The translations under genes and the position numbers were made by a program. A stretch of DNA of 32,511 nucleotides from an uncultured Acetatifactor sp. (GTDB taxonomy: Bacteria; Bacillota; Clostridia; Lachnospirales; Lachnospiraceae). The notes below the pieces were generated by a model, which was not told the DNA's origin, made no database searches, and worked only from the letters and a program-made list of their open reading frames with translations. Numbering within the stretch: position 1 is the first letter of the stretch; each line of letters starts with the position of its first letter. Below, piece by piece: positions 1 through 7,195 of this stretch. Where the stretch lies: the NCBI GenBank assembly GCA_910589655.1, contig CAJUTJ010000073.1:1-32511 (forward strand), in the 5' to 3' direction.

Positions 1-57
1 GAAACATATTCTAAAATTCAGGATGATATAGAGGAATTGAAAAAACTGATAGATTGA
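1..57 (+). CDS. 3' end of an unidentified gene (18 residues visible)
   Basis: An open frame runs in from the left edge and ends at TGA (55-57). The visible residues are charged and rich in E, K, I and L (ending DIEELKKLID), like the end of a helix or coiled coil. It stops 36 bases before the integrase start on the same strand, so it is probably a gene of the same mobile element, such as an excisionase or replication protein. The function cannot be told from 18 residues. Confidence 0.5.
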   Translation, partial: ETYSKIQDDIEELKKLID

Positions 58-93
58 TATGTAGGTACTTTTCCCAGGAAGGAGGAAGCTGCC

Positions 94-1200
94 GTGCCGG
101 CCTACAAGTATACCTTAAAAGACGGAAAGACCACACGCTGGCGGGCGAAATTCTATGTGACAGATTGGACCGGCGCAAAAAAGCAGATATGCAAGCGTGG
201 CTTCAAAACCCAGCGCGAGGCAAAAGAGTTTGAACACTCATTCCTAGATCAACAGAACAATACCAGCGATATCCTCTTTTCCTCCCTGGTGGAGAACTAT
301 CTGGAGGACATGTCGCACCGGTTGAAGCCTACCACAATGGAAAATAAGCGGTTTATCATAAACGGGAAGCTGCTTCCCTACTTCGGGAATCTGAAAGTAT
401 GCGATATTGACACCATCAAGGTCCGAAAATGGCAGAACGAATTGATATCCTATCGGGATGAAGCCGGGAACCCGTTTTCCCAGACATATCTCAAGACCGT
501 CAACAATCAGTTGTCCGCCATTATGAATTATGCCGTGGCCCACTACCGGCTCCCTGCCAATCCATGTCGGGCCGCCGGCAGCATGGGGAAGAGCCGGGCC
601 GAGGAAATGAACATATGGACGCAGGCGCAGTATGAGCAATTCTCCGCCGCCATACAAAAATCCTCCGTAAAGCTGGCCTTTGATGTGCTGTTTTATACCG
701 GGATGCGCTCCGGGGAGCTGCTGGCCCTTACCCCTGCAGACATCCTCCCTTCAAAACGGATCGATATCAATAAAAACTATGCAAAAGTAAATGGGGAAGA
801 ATTATTCCTGGAGCCAAAGACGCCCAAGGCCAAGCGGTGCATATCCATACCCGATTTTCTATACGATGATATCCGGGAATATGTGTCAAAGCTCTATGGG
901 ATTGAAAAAGGGGACCGGATATTCTATTTCACAAAATCTGCCCTGGATAAGGAGATAAAGCGGATTGCCGCCAAAGTAGGGCTGCCAATTATAAGAGTCC
1001 ATGATCTGAGGCACTCCCACGCCAGTATGCTAATCGAAATGGGCTTTGCCCCATTGGAGATTGCGGACCGGCTGGGGCATGAATCCGTGAAGACCACGCT
1101 GGACACCTATTCCCATCTTTACCCGGACAAGGATCAGCAGCTGGCGGACCGGCTCAATCAGTTCCGGAGGGCAGTGCCGCCGGAAGAAGAATTCTCTTGA
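94..1200 (+). CDS. int: Tyrosine recombinase/integrase of an integrative element
   Basis: This 368-aa protein is a phage/ICE-type site-specific recombinase that would integrate and excise the element to its left. Residues 1-50 resemble the small N-terminal arm-binding domain (RWRAKFYVTDWTGAKKQ, then FKTQREAKEFE). Residues 57-155 fit the SAM-like core-binding domain and about 175-350 form the catalytic domain. The full catalytic set is visible: R205 (TGMRSGE), K242, H303 and R306 (HDLRH), H329 (LGH) and nucleophile Y339 (LDTYSH). The start is GTG at 94, chosen because AGGAAGGAGG lies just upstream at 76-85. Length is normal for the family and no damage is seen. It points at the 3' end of guaA, with only a toxin-antitoxin locus between, which is typical of an element inserted at the guaA terminus. 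Confidence 0.95.
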   Translation: MPAYKYTLKDGKTTRWRAKFYVTDWTGAKKQICKRGFKTQREAKEFEHSFLDQQNNTSDILFSSLVENYLEDMSHRLKPTTMENKRFIINGKLLPYFGNLKVCDIDTIKVRKWQNELISYRDEAGNPFSQTYLKTVNNQLSAIMNYAVAHYRLPANPCRAAGSMGKSRAEEMNIWTQAQYEQFSAAIQKSSVKLAFDVLFYTGMRSGELLALTPADILPSKRIDINKNYAKVNGEELFLEPKTPKAKRCISIPDFLYDDIREYVSKLYGIEKGDRIFYFTKSALDKEIKRIAAKVGLPIIRVHDLRHSHASMLIEMGFAPLEIADRLGHESVKTTLDTYSHLYPDKDQQLADRLNQFRRAVPPEEEFS

Positions 1201-1225
1201 ACTTTCTGCCGCTTTATGCTATCCT
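1197..1225 (+). promoter_or_regulatory. Promoter of the antisense RNA
   Basis: TTGAAC (1197-1202), a 17-bp spacer and TATCCT (1220-1225). The -35 box overlaps the integrase stop codon. It would drive the structured RNA that runs into the terminator at 1326-1363. Confidence 0.55.
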
Positions 1226-1231
1226 TTAACT

Positions 1232-1363
1232 AAAGAAGGACGCCTGCTCCAACAGACGCCCTTCAGGAGCCCCACTCCAAAGGTGGAGTTTCCCAAGCAA
1301 AGGCAGTTACCTCTCAGTGAGAGGCGCCCATCCTGGTGCTAACAGGGTGGGCATTATTTTTTT
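1232..1363 (+). ncRNA. Candidate antitoxin RNA antisense to the holin-like toxin mRNA
   Basis: Between the promoter at 1197-1225 and a strong terminator lie about 130 bases with no reading frame but several stem-loops, including ACTCC/GGAGT near 1275-1290 and CCTCTC/GAGAGG near 1311-1325. The transcript would be complementary to the 3' end of the toxin mRNA coming from the other strand. This convergent layout with overlap at the terminator is that of known type I systems such as txpA/RatA and Fst. Both ends are predicted from sequence only. Confidence 0.6.
1326..1363 (+). terminator. Rho-independent terminator of the antisense RNA
   Basis: A 10-bp stem GCCCATCCTG / CAGGGTGGGC (1326-1335 and 1343-1352, one G-U pair) with a 7-base loop is followed by ATTATTTTTTT on the plus strand. 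The toxin stop codon (1354-1356 on the minus strand) lies in the T-run, so the hairpin is also transcribed in the toxin mRNA. Confidence 0.75.
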
Positions 1364-1479
1364 CGCTTGTGGTCCTTGTCTCTGTCGAGAAAGGCAAGCA
1401 ACGCTATAACAAAGCTACCGAAAGCAATCAGCAAGCCGATCACCCCTATGAATATCAAAATGATATCTGCAGCTGTCAT
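1354..1479 (-). CDS. Small holin-like membrane toxin (type I toxin-antitoxin)
   Basis: This 41-aa ORF has one hydrophobic helix (residues about 5-31: IILIFIGVIGLLIAFGSFVI and onward), then a charged tail LDRDKDHKRKK. The layout and wording match the Hol_Tox/'putative holin-like toxin' family, which are membrane-acting type I toxins on phages and mobile elements. It has its own 17-bp-spaced promoter (1565-1593) and a strong GGGAGGT ribosome site at 1487-1493. A matching GCCTCCC (1528-1534) upstream could fold over that site and hold translation low, as known for this class. It sits opposite a structured antisense RNA. Its place between the integrase and guaA suggests it helps keep the element in the chromosome. 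Confidence 0.85.
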   Translation of the reverse strand: MTAADIILIFIGVIGLLIAFGSFVIALLAFLDRDKDHKRKK

Positions 1480-1486
1480 TGGCGCC

Positions 1487-1534
1487 ACCTCCCTTCCTAT
1501 GTATTCCGGCAAGCCGGTCATTGGCTCGGGAGGC
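1487..1534 (-). promoter_or_regulatory. Ribosome-site sequestering stem in the toxin leader
   Basis: The toxin Shine-Dalgarno GGGAGGT (1487-1493) is complementary, with one G-U pair, to GCCTCCC at 1528-1534 in the same leader. Between them is a second small palindrome, CCGGCTTGCCGG. Together they can close the ribosome site, a usual safety feature of type I toxin mRNAs. Folding was judged by eye. Confidence 0.5.
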
Positions 1535-1564
1535 TACCACCCCTGTCATGGGTTCCATGAATGG

Positions 1565-1593
1565 ATTCTACCACAATATGACAGGGATTTCAA
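1565..1593 (-). promoter_or_regulatory. Promoter of the toxin gene
   Basis: On the minus strand: TTGAAA (1588-1593), 17-bp spacer, TAGAAT (1565-1570). It is about 85 bases upstream of the toxin ATG, giving a leader long enough to fold. Confidence 0.7.
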
Positions 1594-1662
1594 CTGCATC
1601 CATTTTGGAGTAGGAAAAGTAGCTGGTTCTATTTTCAGTGTCATGTTAGTGTCACAGAGATA

Positions 1663-1705
1663 TAAAAAGGACTGGAAAACCCTTATTTTATCAGGTTTCC
1701 AGTCC
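1663..1705 (-). terminator. Terminator of guaA
   Basis: On the minus strand, a perfect 10-bp stem GGACTGGAAA / TTTCCAGTCC (1696-1705 and 1669-1678) is followed by TTTTTATA, ten bases after the guaA stop. Confidence 0.85.
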
Positions 1706-1714
1706 AAATGTCCC

Positions 1715-3007
1715 CTATTCGAACTCAATCGTAGCAGGCGGCTTAGGGCTCATATCAAAGCAAACCCTGTTCACGTTCTCCACCTCCGCCAATATCCTCT
1801 CCGTTATCCTCTCCAGCACATCCCAGTCCACCTTCTCTACGGAGGCAGTCATAGCATCCACTGTGTTGATGGCACGTATGATCACCATGTACTCAAATAC
1901 ACGGGCATTGTTCTTCATCCCTACTGACTTAAAATCAGGTATAACGGTAAAATACTGCCATACTTTTTTATCCAGTCCTGCTCTGGCAAACTCCTCCCGC
2001 AGAATGGCATCCGATTCACGGACTGCCTCCAGCCTGTCTCTGGTAATGGCTCCCAAACACCTCACTCCCAGACCGGGGCCAGGAAACGGCTGACGGTAAA
2101 CCATGTCGTGAGGCAGACCCAGTTCCACGCCGCAGGCTCTCACTTCGTCCTTGAAGAGCTGTTTTAACGGCTCCACCAGTTCGAACTTCAGATCCTCCGG
2201 AAGTCCTCCCACATTGTGGTGGGATTTCACCATCTTTGCCGTCTTGGTTCCGCTCTCAATTATATCCGGATAAATGGTTCCTTGTCCCAGAAAATCAATT
2301 CCTTCCAGTTTTCTGGCTTCCTCTTCAAAGACGCGGATAAATTCGCCGCCGATAATTTTTCTCTTTTGTTCCGGATCAGCCACATGCTCCAGCTTGCCCA
2401 GAAAACGCTCGGATGCATCCACATAGATCAAATTGGCATGCAGTTCGTCACGAAATACTTTCACAACACTCTCGGATTCGTTTTTGCGCATCAGTCCATG
2501 GTTTACATGCACACAAACCAACTGCTGTCCGATAGCCTTTATAAGCATGGCGGCTACCACAGAGGAATCCACGCCGCCGGACAAAGCCAGAAGCACTTTT
2601 CTGTCTCCCACCTGATTACGGATTAACTCAATCTGATCCTCAATAAAATTCTTCATGTTCCAGTTCGTCTCGGCCTTGCAGTCCTCAAACAAGAATTTTC
2701 TCAAGGCATCCTTGTCCGGCAGCTCGGCAAATCGAGCAACACATTTGGACTGAGGATAATCGACAGACAACATGGGGTACCCCAATTCGTACAGCTCCGG
2801 ACGGATCTGCACCTCAAGTCCGTCCACTACACGGTTCTCACCGCCGTTTAGAATAATCCCTTTTACATTGGGAAGGGCTTTCAGCTCCTCCGCCGTTATA
2901 TCGTGGGGATGAATCTCACTGTACACACCCAGATCACGAATCTCACGGGCAATTACTGTGTTCTGCGTACTGCCTAAGTCCAGAATTACGATCAAGTCCT
3001 GTTTCAT
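1715..3007 (-). CDS. guaA: GMP synthase with a shortened, catalytically incomplete glutaminase domain
   Basis: This 430-aa protein makes GMP from XMP and ATP in purine synthesis. The ATP-pyrophosphatase domain is intact (P-loop SGGVDSS at 143-149), as is the C-terminal dimerisation domain with the YRQPFPGPGLGVRCLG stretch and the terminal SPKPPATIEFE. Usual GuaA is about 510-525 aa; the loss is in the N-terminal class I amidotransferase domain. Its first strands are recognisable (LDLGSTQNTVIAREIRDLGV, IILNGGENRV), but where the family has the GICYGMQ nucleophile motif this protein has PMLSVDYPQ, and the following ~90 residues with the His and Glu are missing. It should therefore use free ammonia or a partner glutaminase. 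The start was set at 3007 because AGGAGAAGGAG lies just upstream; a longer frame to 3097 has no ribosome site. It has its own promoter and terminator. Confidence 0.93.
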   Translation of the reverse strand: MKQDLIVILDLGSTQNTVIAREIRDLGVYSEIHPHDITAEELKALPNVKGIILNGGENRVVDGLEVQIRPELYELGYPMLSVDYPQSKCVARFAELPDKDALRKFLFEDCKAETNWNMKNFIEDQIELIRNQVGDRKVLLALSGGVDSSVVAAMLIKAIGQQLVCVHVNHGLMRKNESESVVKVFRDELHANLIYVDASERFLGKLEHVADPEQKRKIIGGEFIRVFEEEARKLEGIDFLGQGTIYPDIIESGTKTAKMVKSHHNVGGLPEDLKFELVEPLKQLFKDEVRACGVELGLPHDMVYRQPFPGPGLGVRCLGAITRDRLEAVRESDAILREEFARAGLDKKVWQYFTVIPDFKSVGMKNNARVFEYMVIIRAINTVDAMTASVEKVDWDVLERITERILAEVENVNRVCFDMSPKPPATIEFE

Positions 3008-3114
3008 GAATAGTGGTCTCCTTCTCCTATTGTCAATTTTCCCGCTCACTGCGGAATTCTTTCTGCAGACGGCAAAATGTATCCACATTTGCCCCATGCA
3101 GTTTAACTGATACC

Positions 3115-3143
3115 ATTATAAATTCTGAAGAAAGATATTGCAA
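3115..3143 (-). promoter_or_regulatory. Promoter of guaA
   Basis: On the minus strand: TTGCAA (3138-3143), 17-bp spacer, consensus TATAAT (3115-3120), about 108 bases upstream of the guaA start. Confidence 0.75.
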
Positions 3144-3176
3144 TCATTGTTTTCCCACAGATGCAGGAAATCGTAA

Positions 3177-3320
3177 CAGTTGTTACTGTTCACTCGCTGT
3201 CGCCGCGAGATGTTTTCACGCTGTTTCTGCGTGATAAACCCGAGACAGCCATGCGCGAAATCGCTGTTTTGCGATTTCTGTGCATAGGCTGCTGTGAACG
3301 AAGTGAACAATAACTAACAG
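3177..3320. repeat. Large imperfect palindromic element (REP/MITE-like)
   Basis: Outer arms TTACTGTTCACT (about 3183-3194) and AGTGAACAATAA (3302-3313) are inverted copies with one mismatch. Inside is a long stem-loop starting CAGCCATGCGCGAAATCGC and closing GCGATTTC..TGCATAGGCTG (about 3246-3291), plus GCTGTC/GACAGC pairing further out. No reading frame fits. It looks like a structured intergenic repeat or a tiny non-autonomous element; whether it recurs in the genome cannot be seen here. The bases from here to about 3560 show no gene. Confidence 0.5.
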
Positions 3321-3560
3321 TTTAGACATCCCTGTACAAAAGTGATAAAATTCCGGATGCGGCATGTCGTTCAGTTGATGGCAGGAAAGCCGATTTGATT
3401 GCAAGAGGCCGGGAAAATATACTCATGCATTTATTGAAATGTGGAAAAAGGAAATAGATAACTATAGCGGGATGATTCAAGAAAAAGTAACAATATAGTA
3501 TCTCTTCTATATGGTTCTATCTTGTAACTTCCCCATAAACCGCCTCCCATCCCTTACGCA

Positions 3561-3921
3561 GCAGACAAAGACAGAGAAATCCCCCGGCAAGGATACCGGG
3601 ATGTGAAGGCTGATTATGAACGGCAGGCCGCCGAGCTTGCAGACGTGTCGGTCTGGCTGAATGTGGAACGGGCCGGATTTTTAAATGGCATTTACAAGGG
3701 GTTCTCTCGCCAGCCGCCTTTGCAAAGTATCAAAGTATCAAAACGCTGACCCTTGAAATCTCATGTACTTGGCAGACCGCATCAAGGTATACGAAAACGG
3801 CAATATCAGCGTTCATTTCAAGTTCGCGGACGTGTTCCGCAAGATTACCTCGTACATTGAAACCAACACCGCCGACACCCCGAAGCGGATCTGCCCCCGC
3901 CAAAGCATAAAACCCTTTTGA
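3561..3921 (+). pseudogene. Relic of a serine recombinase-type gene (3' part)
   Basis: Two GC-rich, protein-like stretches lie in different frames on the plus strand. One (3561-3749) reads DREIPRQGYRDVKADYERQ and on to a stop. The other (3763-3921) reads YLADRIKVYENGNISVHFKF, then ends RQSIKPF. The second resembles the C-terminal end of large serine recombinases of Firmicutes transposons; the first could be the coiled-coil part before it. The frames are separated near a short duplicated GTATCAAA. There is no start, catalytic domain or ribosome site, so this is a broken remnant. Family assignment is from memory of such tails and is uncertain. Confidence 0.4.
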
Positions 3922-4019
3922 CAGTGTATTTTTATAATATGGGGTGTTCGCAGGTTTCTATCATTGAATCAAGCTGTTTTTACGTGCCAATAAGATAAGG
4001 CTGCTTCTAAGCCGTTATC

Positions 4020-4793
4020 CTAATTACCACATTCCACGCTGATCCGGTTAAAGATTCCCATAATTTCCTCTGTTTCCACGCAAGCCTTTTCCTCTCCCGC
4101 TTTATCTACAATAACCTTTCCCTCATGCATCATGATCAGGCGGTTCCCGTATTCCACGGCATACCGCAGATTATGTGTCACCATAATAGTGGTAATCCCT
4201 TTTTCCCGTACCACCTTATCGGTGAGTTCCATGATGATCTCTGCCGTCTTTGGATCCAGTGCCGCAGTATGTTCATCCAGAATCAGGAAGTCAATCGGTG
4301 TCATCGTGGCCATAAGCAGTGCCAGCGCCTGTCTCTGTCCGCCGGACAAGGCTCCCACCAACACCCCCATCTTATCCTCCAGATTTAAATTCAGGGGCCG
4401 GAGCATCGCCCGGTATTGTTCCACCTTCGCTTTGTTCACACCTCTGCCAAGGTTGTAAGGTTTACCCTTGTTATCCGCAATGGACATATTTTCCAAGATT
4501 GTCATGCTGGGGCAGGTTCCCTTGGAAGGATCCTGATACACTCTCCCTATCCGTCTCTGACGGAGAAAGTCCTTCTGTTTCACAATATCCTCACCGTTTA
4601 TTAAAATCTGTCCTTGGTCAATATCAATGCTTCCACAAATAATATTCAGCATAGAAGTTTTTCCGGAACCGTTGCTGCCCACCACGGATACAAACTCACC
4701 GTCCCGAACCGTAAGGCTGAAATCCCGAAACAGGCAGAGTTCGTTAACGGAACCGGGATTATAATTTTTCCAGATACCCTTTAATTCTAACAT
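4020..4793 (-). CDS. trpZ: ABC transporter ATPase, tryptophan uptake (TrpZ-like)
   Basis: This 257-aa cytoplasmic ATPase powers the transporter formed with the permease and binding protein upstream. Walker A is GSNGSGKTS (39-47), the Q-loop Gln is at 87, the signature is LSGGQ (149-153), Walker B is DFLILDE (168-174) followed by HTAALDP, and the switch His is at 207. The LDEHTAALDP form is typical of ATPases paired with PF04392-type binding proteins. ATG at 4793 follows GGGGAGG and overlaps the last codons of the permease gene by 7 bases, so translation is probably coupled. The Trp substrate is inferred from the T-box in the operon leader, not from this protein. A weak stem (GATAAGGCT/AGCCGTTATC, about 3992-4018) follows the stop codon. 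Confidence 0.88.
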   Translation of the reverse strand: MLELKGIWKNYNPGSVNELCLFRDFSLTVRDGEFVSVVGSNGSGKTSMLNIICGSIDIDQGQILINGEDIVKQKDFLRQRRIGRVYQDPSKGTCPSMTILENMSIADNKGKPYNLGRGVNKAKVEQYRAMLRPLNLNLEDKMGVLVGALSGGQRQALALLMATMTPIDFLILDEHTAALDPKTAEIIMELTDKVVREKGITTIMVTHNLRYAVEYGNRLIMMHEGKVIVDKAGEEKACVETEEIMGIFNRISVECGN

Positions 4794-5695
4794 GCTTTCC
4801 TCCCCTTCCTCTGTCCCTGAGACTGGCTGGCTTTCTTCCTGTCCATACTGATAATCAATATAATCAGGAACAATACCGCTGTGATCAGCTTGATCGCATT
4901 GGCGTCAATCCCCGCAAACATAGCAAGGGCTACGCACCCTTTGTACAATACGGAGCCGATAATAACACTGCTGGTAACACGAAGGAAAGATGCCTTTTTA
5001 AAAAGGCTGGTTCCGATGATCACACTGGCAAGGCCGATTACAACGGCTCCGGTACCGATGGAAATCTCAAAGCTTCTCTGCTGCTGCGCGTAAATACATC
5101 CGCCGAGGGAAACAAGACCGTTTGCAATGGACAAGCCTACGATTTTTACAAGCCCCTTATCCACTCCGAGACTTGTGACAATGGTGTCATTGTCCCCCAC
5201 TGCCCGGAGAAGGAACCCTGATTTGGTGCTCATATACCAATCTAAAAGGAATTTGGCCACAAGAGTGATGACAAGAATAATCATAACAGTCTTAAATCTG
5301 CCCACTGCTGCCGGAAAGACCGCATTTACCGCTCCATTGTCAAATATTGTTTTTTTGTTAAAAATCGCCACATATCCGGTGCCTGCCACCCACAGATTAA
5401 CGGTATAAAGCCCCGTCATCATAATAATACCTGACAGTAAATCCCGCACTTTCAATTTCACATGAATCAGCCCGGTACACACACCCACCAGCGCGCCTCC
5501 CAAGAAGGCTGCCGGCAGTGTCACAGCGGGAGGCGCTCCCAGAGTAATCAGCCTGACCGTGAGGGCAGCTCCAAAAGGAAAGCTGCCGTCCACCGTCAGA
5601 TCGGGGAAATCCAATATCTTATAGGTAATGTATACTCCCAGAGCCAAAATACCATAAATCATACCTTGCTCCAGAACACTCAATAATAAAGCCAT
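4787..5695 (-). CDS. trpY: ABC transporter permease, tryptophan uptake (TrpY-like)
   Basis: This 302-aa polytopic membrane protein of the branched-chain/ribose type permease superfamily has about eight to nine hydrophobic segments, starting with LLLSVLEQGMIYGILALGVY and ending with a Lys/Arg-rich tail. N-terminal wording such as YKILDFPDLTVDGSFPFGAA is characteristic of permeases partnered with PF04392 binding proteins. Start ATG at 5695 follows GGAGG. It overlaps trpZ by 7 bases but is separated from trpX by a 406-base gap that holds a repeat remnant, so it may depend on read-through or on a promoter in the gap. Confidence 0.88.
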   Translation of the reverse strand: MALLLSVLEQGMIYGILALGVYITYKILDFPDLTVDGSFPFGAALTVRLITLGAPPAVTLPAAFLGGALVGVCTGLIHVKLKVRDLLSGIIMMTGLYTVNLWVAGTGYVAIFNKKTIFDNGAVNAVFPAAVGRFKTVMIILVITLVAKFLLDWYMSTKSGFLLRAVGDNDTIVTSLGVDKGLVKIVGLSIANGLVSLGGCIYAQQQRSFEISIGTGAVVIGLASVIIGTSLFKKASFLRVTSSVIIGSVLYKGCVALAMFAGIDANAIKLITAVLFLIILIISMDRKKASQSQGQRKGRKAC

Positions 5696-6021
5696 ATAAT
5701 TCCTCCAAGTACTTTTAAATACAATTTTATTCTCTTTTCGGAGTTGCAGCTCATTGAAAATGAACCCCTAAATATACACTTTGGCTGCATTATGAAAGCA
5801 CTTTCAAAGTATATTTTATCCCGGAATGTACAAAGCTGGTTCCACATTAGTGTATAGAGTAATGGGAGCGCTTTTCCGAAAAAGAGTAATTTTAAAATTG
5901 AGTTTCCACATTTTTTCTTGCTTGCGGCTTGCAAGGCCGCATAAGAACCGAACAAATGAGTCCTCATTAGTCGTGATTGAAGATTTTATCAAAAACATTG
6001 ATTTCATGCAGGATTCAGGGG
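5696..6021 (-). other. Long gap inside the trp transporter operon
   Basis: There is no plausible gene here. The gap holds a CcpA-type palindrome (5793-5806), a short GCGGC/GCCGC stem near 5925-5941, AT-rich sequence before trpY, and to its right a remnant of the multi-hairpin repeat. No consensus promoter for trpY was found; several weak -10-like stretches (for example TATACT near 5807-5812) could serve. Confidence 0.45.
5793..5806. promoter_or_regulatory. cre-like palindrome upstream of trpY
   Basis: TGAAAGCACTTTCA has perfect 6-base arms and matches strong Firmicutes cre sites (TGAAAGCGCTTTCA) except for CA instead of CG at the centre. It lies about 100 bases upstream of the trpY start. 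CcpA binding is possible but the central change weakens the case. Confidence 0.35.
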
Positions 6022-6101
6022 TATGCCCGCCATTGGCGGGCACAAACATTCACTGAATTGCCCCAAACCAAGGAATGAATTGGTGCAAAACCGGAAGAAT
6101 G
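6022..6101. repeat. Degenerate copy of the multi-hairpin repeat, abutting the trpX stop
   Basis: It holds the 8-bp stem TGCCCGCC/GGCGGGCA with a 3-base loop, then ACAAACATTCACTGAATTG, an insertion, and GAATTGGTGCAAAACCGGAAGAATG. This matches the order stem - ACAAACAATCAATGAATCGGTGCAAG - CCGGAAGAA of the full copies at 13645-13957. It breaks off exactly at the stop codon of trpX (6102-6104). Confidence 0.6.
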
Positions 6102-7100
6102 CTATTCTACTATAATCTCTTGAAAGCTCTGATATGCATCCGCTGCATATCGTTCCGGCAGTTCCAGACCGATCTTCTCGGCCGCAGCAAAATTTACATA
6201 CAGACTGGGTTCGGTAATAACCTCAAATTTCATCTCGGAAGCCTTGGCCTCCCCCCGCAGTATCATTGCCGCCATCTTTCCGGTCTGCTTTCCCAGTTCG
6301 AAATACTCCAATCCCATAGAAGCCACACAGCCTGCTTTTACCTGTTCCACCTCGGAGCCGAACACGGGGATATTGGCCTTGTTCGCTTCATCCAGTACAC
6401 TCTGTAAAGCGCTCACTACCGTATTATCAGTCAAATTAGTGATACAATCAACCTTAGTCACCATATCGGCAGCGGCAAGGGGTACTTCTGACATAGCGGT
6501 GATGCCTGTGGTCACAATCTCAAATCCATATCCGGCGGCGGCTTCCTCGTAAGACGCCACAGTACTGATGGAATTCGCCTCACTGGTAGTATAAATAATG
6601 CCGATTTTCTTTGCATCAGGCAGAATCTCACGAATCATCTGCAGCTGGGCATCCACCGCCAAAGCATCGGAAGTTCCGGTGATATTGCCGACGGGAGTTC
6701 CGTCTTCATTGGCGAGTCCGGCTTCCACAGGATCGGATACTGCGGTATAGATCACGGGAATCTCCGTATTCATGGTTGAATTGTATGCGGTCATTGCCGT
6801 GGGTGTAGCAATGGCACAAATCATATCCACCTTTTTAGTTACAAAGTTATCGGTGGTCATTGCTGCCGTGCCGGGTTCTGCCTGAGCATTCACATACTCA
6901 ATGTTCAAGTTCTCACCCTCCACAAAGCCTTCCTCTGCCAGTCCGGCAAGGAATCCTTCCCGACAGTTGTCCAGAGAGCCATGCACGGCAAATTGGGAAA
7001 TACCAATGGTATAATTGTCTTTACCGCTGCTTCCGCAGCCGGTCAAAGCCGTTACCCCTAAAACCACTGCCATAGTTGTTGCCAAAATTTTCTTTTTCAT
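6102..7100 (-). CDS. trpX: ABC transporter substrate-binding lipoprotein, tryptophan (TrpX-like)
   Basis: This 332-aa exported lipoprotein captures substrate for TrpYZ. The N-terminus has Lys residues, a hydrophobic stretch and the lipobox LTGC with Cys22, then a linker and a periplasmic-binding fold of the ABC_sub_bind (PF04392) type (YTIGISQF, GFLAGLAEEGFVEGENLNIEY, AIATPTAMTAYN). The start is ATG 7100; a longer frame starting MKRRKI would contain the ribosome site AGGAGG itself, so it was rejected. Expression is under the T-box at 7571-7843 with a UGG specifier, which is the basis for calling the ligand tryptophan (the trpXYZ assignment of T-box surveys). A tandem repeat tract fills the leader just upstream. 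Confidence 0.88.
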   Translation of the reverse strand: MKKKILATTMAVVLGVTALTGCGSSGKDNYTIGISQFAVHGSLDNCREGFLAGLAEEGFVEGENLNIEYVNAQAEPGTAAMTTDNFVTKKVDMICAIATPTAMTAYNSTMNTEIPVIYTAVSDPVEAGLANEDGTPVGNITGTSDALAVDAQLQMIREILPDAKKIGIIYTTSEANSISTVASYEEAAAGYGFEIVTTGITAMSEVPLAAADMVTKVDCITNLTDNTVVSALQSVLDEANKANIPVFGSEVEQVKAGCVASMGLEYFELGKQTGKMAAMILRGEAKASEMKFEVITEPSLYVNFAAAEKIGLELPERYAADAYQSFQEIIVE

Positions 7101-7195
7101 AATCTTCCTCCTCTTCACTTGCCGCTTGTGATAATTCTGCCGCTTGAAACACTTTTGCTGCTTTCAGAAGTATTACCGTTTTCGCAGTTTTACTG

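Noticed and set aside
244..657. A 137-codon minus-strand frame
   Set aside because: It is a shadow of the integrase, whose catalytic residues are all readable on the plus strand.
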